A stretch of 8,273 nucleotides of DNA from Anaerolineae bacterium (GTDB lineage Bacteria; Chloroflexota; Anaerolineae; Anaerolineales; Anaerolineaceae). The DNA is taken from contig JACRAG010000246.1 of NCBI GenBank assembly GCA_016213455.1, positions 1 to 8,273 of the forward strand, in the 5' to 3' direction. Shown here one piece after another: positions 6,212-8,273 of this stretch (its first letter is position 1; each line of letters starts with the position of its first letter). A program made the position numbers and the translations under genes. The notes under the pieces were generated by a model, which was not told the DNA's origin, made no database searches, and was given only the letters and a program-made list of their open reading frames with translations.

Positions 6212-6247
6212 CATGTCGTCGCGAGCGTGGCGATCTCTCCCGGCGGG
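6212..6247 (+). repeat. Repeat module M1, copy 1
   Basis: This starts CATGTCGTCGCGAGCGTGG and ends CCCGGCGGG. It matches 6745-6782 closely (CATGTC...GCGTGGCGATCTCTCCC.GCGGG) with a 2-base length difference. The type resembles the short 'nGCGAGCGnnGCGATC' dispersed repeats common in Chloroflexota and other genomes; that comparison is from memory. Confidence 0.7.
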
Positions 6248-6252
6248 TTGTG

Positions 6253-6334
6253 GTAGGGTGCGTTGCCTCACCGCACCATCTTCACATGGTGGAATAAGAT
6301 GGTGCGTTGGCCCAAGGCGGCCAACACACCCTAC
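6253..6334. repeat. Palindromic repeat module M2, full copy
   Basis: The 82-bp unit is bounded by GTAGGGTGCGTTG (6253-6265) and CAACACACCCTAC (6322-6334), inverted repeats of 13 bp with one mismatch. Inside, CGCACCATC (6272-6280) and GATGGTGCG (6298-6306) form a perfect 9-bp stem, and TTGGCC/GGCCAA (6307-6312/6319-6324) a 6-bp stem. The ends resemble the GTAGGGTGCGTT-type palindromic repeats dispersed in many bacterial genomes. Confidence 0.7.
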
Positions 6335-6344
6335 GCAGAGAAAT

Positions 6345-6496
6345 CCCGTAGGTCGGTGTCACGGCGGTAATGGGTTGACATGGGCGCGTGACTCATCCGC
6401 CGTGACGCCGACATCTTTGTCGAGGATGTCGGATTTCGGGCGGTACCAGGCTTCGCCAGACCACGGTTCGACCCGCCCGAAACCGCGACCTACGGG
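6345..6496. repeat. Three-armed palindromic element M3, copy A
   Basis: Perfect 11-bp terminal inverted repeats, CCCGTAGGTCG (6345-6355) and CGACCTACGGG (6486-6496), enclose three hairpins in a row. Arm 1 is GTCACGGCGG/CCGCCGTGAC (6358-6367/6397-6406, 29-base loop). Arm 2 is CCGACATC/GATGTCGG (6408-6415/6425-6432, 9-base loop). Arm 3 is TTTCGGGCGG/CCGCCCGAAA (6434-6443/6473-6482, 29-base loop). All stems are perfect. The whole can fold as a closing stem with three arms, on RNA of either strand or as a DNA cruciform. A second copy lies 227 bp downstream. Confidence 0.85.
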
Positions 6497-6518
6497 AGAA
6501 GTACGACATCCTCCTTGC

Positions 6519-6570
6519 ATATCATCGCGAGCGAGCCTTCCGGGCGAGCGAAGCGAGCGTCCGGAGGGAG
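6519..6570. repeat. Repeat module M1-like with internal palindrome
   Basis: It begins ATATCATCGCGAGCG and ends GGAGGGAGTC, like the ends of the other M1 copies. Its middle is CCTTCCGG...CCGGAGGG, an 8-bp stem with one G-T pair, around a GCGAGCGAAGCGAGCG direct repeat. It separates the two full M3 copies. Confidence 0.55.
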
Positions 6571-6574
6571 TCTT

Positions 6575-6720
6575 GTAGGTCGGTGTCGCGGCGATAACGG
6601 TAAAACACAGGCGCGTGACTCATCCACCGTGACGCCAACATCTTTGTCGAGGATGTCGGATTTCGGGCGGTACCAGGCTTCGCCAGACCACGGTTCGACC
6701 CGCCCGAAACCGCGACCTAC
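6575..6720. repeat. Three-armed palindromic element M3, copy B
   Basis: The copy has exactly the same length as GTAGGTCG...CGACCTAC of copy A (146 bp), with 11 differences by my count. Nine of them fall at or near the loop of arm 1 (6588-6609), one in the 3' strand of arm 1 and one in arm 2. Everything from about 6636 to 6720, including arm 3, is identical to copy A. The changes weaken arm 1 (one G-T pair and two mismatches) and arm 2 (one mismatch). The closing stem is 8 bp because the left CCC is absent. Confidence 0.85.
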
Positions 6721-6744
6721 GGGAGAAGCGCGGCATCCATCCCG

Positions 6745-6782
6745 CATGTCATAGCGAGAGCGTGGCGATCTCTCCCAGCGGG
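6745..6782 (+). repeat. Repeat module M1, copy 2
   Basis: CATGTCATAGCGAGAGCGTGG followed by CGATCTCTCCCAGCGGG aligns with 6212-6247. In both places it is followed by an M2 sequence, here after a deletion relative to the first copy. Confidence 0.65.
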
Positions 6783-6799
6783 AGTCTTCTCGTGGTCGA

Positions 6800-6842
6800 G
6801 CAAGATGGTGCGTTGGCCCAAAGCGGCCAACCGCACCCTACG
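6800..6842. repeat. Repeat module M2, right half only
   Basis: CAAGATGGTGCGTTGGCCCA and the following GGCCAACCGCACCCTACG match the right half of 6253-6334, with the TTGGCC/GGCCAA stem kept. The left inverted repeat and the CGCACCATC arm are missing. AAATCCC follows, as in the full copy. Confidence 0.65.
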
Positions 6843-6847
6843 CATAG

Positions 6848-6883
6848 AAATCCCACCGGGACACCAACATCCTTTACGAGAGA
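6848..6883. repeat. Probable internally deleted remnant of M3
   Basis: After AAATCCC, the stretch 6855-6880 matches the arm 1/arm 2 junction of M3 copy B (6623-6648) at 21 of 26 positions by eye. It then jumps to AGAAG, which resembles the sequence after the M3 right end. The arm 3 and closing-stem parts are lacking. Assignment rests on a short match. Confidence 0.4.
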
Positions 6884-6898
6884 AGCACAATTCCCCTC

Positions 6899-6927
6899 TT
6901 GACACCTGCGCGCTCAAGATGTATTCT
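6899..6927 (+). promoter_or_regulatory. Sigma-70 promoter of padR
   Basis: A perfect TTGACA (6899-6904) is followed after 17 bases by TATTCT (6922-6927, 4 of 6). Transcription would begin near 6934, inside the dyad described next, leaving a leader of about 28 bases. Confidence 0.7.
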
Positions 6928-6949
6928 AGTACTGTAATATATCAATACT
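6928..6949. promoter_or_regulatory. Dyad operator, probable PadR binding site
   Basis: AGTACTG and CAATACT are 7-bp inverted half-sites with one mismatch, separated by 8 AT-rich bases with a central ATAT. The dyad begins directly after the -10 box and covers the expected start of transcription. PadR repressors bind AT-rich dyads of this size (classically ATGT...ACAT) at their own promoters, so autorepression of padR is the simple reading. Confidence 0.6.
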
Positions 6950-6961
6950 GGAACACAAACC

Positions 6962-7501
6962 ATGACCAACACCGAACTGGCTTTGCTGGGACTGGCGGCG
7001 GAACAGCCGCGCTACGGATACGAGATCGAACAGCTGATTGAGCAGCGCGGCATGCGCGAATGGGCTGAGATCGGCCTCTCTTCCATTTATTATGTGCTCA
7101 ACAAACTGGAGGAATCCGGCCTGCTGGAAGCCGAGAAACTGCCCGGCCCCGGTGAGCGACCGGCGCGCAAGATCTACCGCCTGACGCCCGCCGGCATGGA
7201 GGCGCTGCGCGCGGCGGTCAAAGAGCGCCTGAGCAAACCGCGCCCGCGCACCGCCGACTTCGACCTGGCGCTCTCTGCGCTGCCGGTGCTCTCCACCGCC
7301 GAGACTCTGCACGCCCTGCGCGTCTGCCGCGCCAACCTGGCGCTGCGCCTGAAGCGCGTGGCCACCAAACAATTCGCCGACCAGGATGCCGGCATGCCGC
7401 CGCACGCCGCGGCGCTGTTCGACCGGTCCCTGGCCCTGATTCAAGCCGAACTGACCTGGGTGAGCGCCTACATCACCCGCCTGGAAACCCAAAAGGAGTG
7501 A
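6962..7501 (+). CDS. PadR-family transcriptional regulator
   Basis: The 179-residue product is a cytoplasmic DNA-binding repressor. The winged helix-turn-helix spans about residues 1-85: ALLGLAAEQPRYGYEI (first helix and the RYGYEI family signature), SSIYYVLNKLEESGLL (recognition helix), then RKIYRLTPAG (the wing and following strand). Residues about 90-179 are a helical C-terminal domain of the AphA/Vir_act_alpha_C type used for dimerisation. PadR proteins usually repress neighbouring genes and release DNA on binding a phenolic or hydrophobic drug-like ligand. A good promoter and a dyad lie just upstream. The ribosome binding site is weak (GGA at 6951). The gene runs with 5 bp spacing into a GyrI-like gene, its likely partner and target. 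Confidence 0.93.
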   Translation: MTNTELALLGLAAEQPRYGYEIEQLIEQRGMREWAEIGLSSIYYVLNKLEESGLLEAEKLPGPGERPARKIYRLTPAGMEALRAAVKERLSKPRPRTADFDLALSALPVLSTAETLHALRVCRANLALRLKRVATKQFADQDAGMPPHAAALFDRSLALIQAELTWVSAYITRLETQKE

Positions 7502-7506
7502 GTGCC

Positions 7507-8109
7507 ATGCAAAAAGTGGATTTGATCCAACCGTTGAAAAGCCTGTTCAACCCGCCCGCCAAAACCCCGGTGCTGGTGAACGTGCCCCCGCAGTCCTTCC
7601 TGATGATCGACGGCGAAGGCGCGCCGGACAGCGCGCTGTACCAGGAGGTGGTGGGCGCGCTGTACACCCTGGCTTACACGTTGAAGTTTGCCATCAAGAA
7701 AGAGCTGGAGATCGATTACAAGGTCATGGCGCTGGAAGGATTGTGGTGGATGGCCGAAGGGGTGGATTTCTCTTTCGACGACCGCGCCAACTGGCGCTGG
7801 ACGATGATGATCGCCCAGCCCGAGTGGGTGACGCCCGAACGCTTTGAGCGCGCCCGCGTCGAGGCGCTGAAGAAAGGCAAGAGCCAGGCCGCCCGCGCCC
7901 GCCTGGAAACACTGGACGAGGGACGCGCTGCACAGATCATGCACATCGGCCCCTATTCAGCCGAACCGCCCACCGTGGCGAAACTGCACGCCTTCATCGC
8001 GGAACAGGGGCTGCGCCCGCGCGGCAAACACCACGAGATCTACCTGGGCGACCCCAACCGCTCCGCCCCCGAAAAACTCAAGACCATTCTGCGCCAGCCG
8101 GTGGAATAA
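7507..8109 (+). CDS. GyrI-like small-molecule-binding domain protein
   Basis: The 200-residue product belongs to the GyrI-like (COG4832-type) family, with VNVPPQSFLMIDGEG, YQEVVGALYTLAYTLKF, LEGLWWMAEG, IMHIGPYSAEPPTVAKLHAF and GKHHEIYLGDP as recognisable family segments. The fold is the SHS2-repeat ligand-binding domain also found in MerR-type drug regulators. Here it stands alone with no DNA-binding part. Some GyrI-like proteins hydrolyse cyclopropanoid DNA-alkylating toxins; others are thought to sequester drugs. Which applies here cannot be told. ATG 7507 is chosen because AAGGAG (7493-7498) lies 8 bases upstream; the in-frame GTG at 7498 overlaps that site. It starts 5 bp after padR, so the two form an operon, and the sensed compound is probably the one this protein binds. 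Confidence 0.9.
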   Translation: MQKVDLIQPLKSLFNPPAKTPVLVNVPPQSFLMIDGEGAPDSALYQEVVGALYTLAYTLKFAIKKELEIDYKVMALEGLWWMAEGVDFSFDDRANWRWTMMIAQPEWVTPERFERARVEALKKGKSQAARARLETLDEGRAAQIMHIGPYSAEPPTVAKLHAFIAEQGLRPRGKHHEIYLGDPNRSAPEKLKTILRQPVE

Positions 8110-8117
8110 CACCCATC

Positions 8118-8134
8118 AAAAAAGCCCCCTCTCG
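8118..8134 (+). terminator. Probable left arm of a split intrinsic terminator
   Basis: AAAAAAGCCCCCTCTCG, 8 bases after the stop codon, looks like the 5' half of a bidirectional A-run/GC-stem/T-run terminator. The matching GAGAGGGGGC-T-run arm is absent; instead the insertion sequence end begins immediately. The other arm is expected beyond the right end of the insertion sequence. Confidence 0.5.
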
Positions 8135-8166
8135 TGAACTGAACCCGGGGAAATAGACAAAAAAAG

Positions 8167-8204
8167 AAAGCACCTCATGCGAGAATAGAAGCAGGAGGTG
8201 CTTT
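8167..8204. promoter_or_regulatory. Hairpin hiding the transposase ribosome binding site; terminator on the minus strand
   Basis: AAAGCACCTC (8167-8176) and GAGGTGCTTT (8195-8204) form a perfect 10-bp stem with an 18-base loop. The 3' arm contains most of the transposase ribosome binding site (AGGAGGT, 8193-8199). On the minus strand the stem is followed by C and seven Ts (from 8165 down to 8159), a textbook intrinsic terminator. TGC-GAGAAT at 8178-8186 in the loop could be an extended -10 box for a transcript starting near 8193. Confidence 0.6.
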
Positions 8205-8208
8205 TCGT

Positions 8209-8273
8209 ATGCCAGGAACCAAAGGGATGACACATTACTCGGTGGCGACCAAACTGGAAGCAGTGCGGTTGCA
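8209..8273 (+). CDS. Transposase OrfA-like protein, N-terminus only (runs off the right edge)
   Basis: The 21 complete codons read MPGTKGMTHYSVATKLEAVRL, typical of the first helix of a helix-turn-helix transposase OrfA from the IS3 family (pattern YS...K.EAVRL). The ATG at 8209 has a strong AGGAGGT ribosome binding site at 8193-8199, 9 bases upstream. In IS3 elements OrfA supplies DNA binding and is fused to the DDE-type OrfB by programmed frameshifting; neither the frameshift site nor OrfB is in view. Confidence 0.7.
   Translation, partial: MPGTKGMTHYSVATKLEAVRL

Larger units (their letters stand above)
6212..6883. repeat. Mosaic array of palindromic repeat modules between divergent genes
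   Basis: About 670 bp between the aminotransferase and padR promoters are built from three module types, each present more than once: a short GCGAGCGTGGCGATCTC module (here called M1), a GTAGGGTGCGTTG-ended palindromic module (M2), and a 146-152-bp three-armed module (M3). The order from left to right is M1, M2, M3, M1-like, M3, M1, partial M2, remnant M3. Joining segments are shared as well: an AAATCCC follows both M2 copies and a GGGAGAAG follows both full M3 copies. No protein is convincingly encoded. The region looks like a landing site or a segmentally duplicated cluster of non-autonomous repeats. Confidence 0.8.
8135..8273 (+). mobile_element. Left end of an IS3-like (IS150-group) insertion sequence, truncated by the window
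   Basis: TGAACTGAACCC at 8135-8146, followed by TAGACA, has the 5'-TG and the TGnACTGnACCC form of IS150-group terminal inverted repeats. A transposase reading frame begins 74 bases in. The right end and the target duplication are outside the window, so the boundary and the family are inferred from this end and the first 21 residues of the transposase. Confidence 0.7.

Noticed and set aside
6345..6720. CRISPR array
   Set aside because: There are only two long repeats of 146 bp with unequal module content between them, with no short regular repeat-spacer pattern and no cas genes.
6213..6754. Open frames in the repeat region, including a repeated peptide (SRMSDFGRYQASPDHG) on plus and its counterpart on minus
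   Set aside because: The repeated peptide is only the translation of the palindromic element. The minus-strand frame is interrupted in copy A, and no ribosome binding site or codon pattern supports a protein.

Overview
The window is high-GC bacterial chromosome. Protein character (the EF-Ts/S2 pair, an ALG5/DPM-type GT2 enzyme, a PadR/GyrI-like pair), a tRNA without an encoded CCA, and palindromic repeat families all fit a Chloroflexota (Anaerolineae-like) genome. That assignment is inference from family resemblance; no 16S or other diagnostic marker is present.

Layout. (1) 1-1490, minus strand: the rpsB-tsf translation operon (S2, then the 5' part of EF-Ts running off the left edge) with a candidate promoter and structured leader. 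(2) 1491-1817: no convincing gene; a few palindromes. (3) 1818-3715, plus strand: a strong promoter directly in front of tRNA-Pro(UGG), a hairpin, then a compact run of three genes: an unknown 101-residue protein, a soluble family 2 glycosyltransferase and ribonuclease HII (rnhB). (4) 3708-6141, minus strand: an aminotransferase, a HAD-family hydrolase, and a class I methyltransferase ruined by an internal deletion that removed its SAM-binding core and shifted the frame. The dead gene is translationally coupled to the hydrolase and overlaps rnhB tail to tail by 8 bp. (5) 6142-6961: an 820-bp divergent intergenic region filled by a mosaic of palindromic repeat modules, including two 146-bp copies of an element that can fold into a closed stem with three hairpin arms. 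(6) 6899-8109, plus strand: a promoter with a dyad operator, a PadR-family repressor and a GyrI-like small-molecule-binding protein, a typical drug-sensing pair. (7) 8135-8273: the left end of an IS3-like insertion sequence with the start of its transposase. It appears to have landed in the loop of the terminator of the PadR/GyrI operon.

The core genes (translation, tRNA, RNase HII) are ordinary. The points most worth attention are the three-armed repeat and its mosaic setting, the deletion in the methyltransferase, the IS apparently splitting a terminator, and the hairpin that hides the transposase ribosome binding site. I found no CRISPR array, toxin-antitoxin pair, phage gene or defence system.
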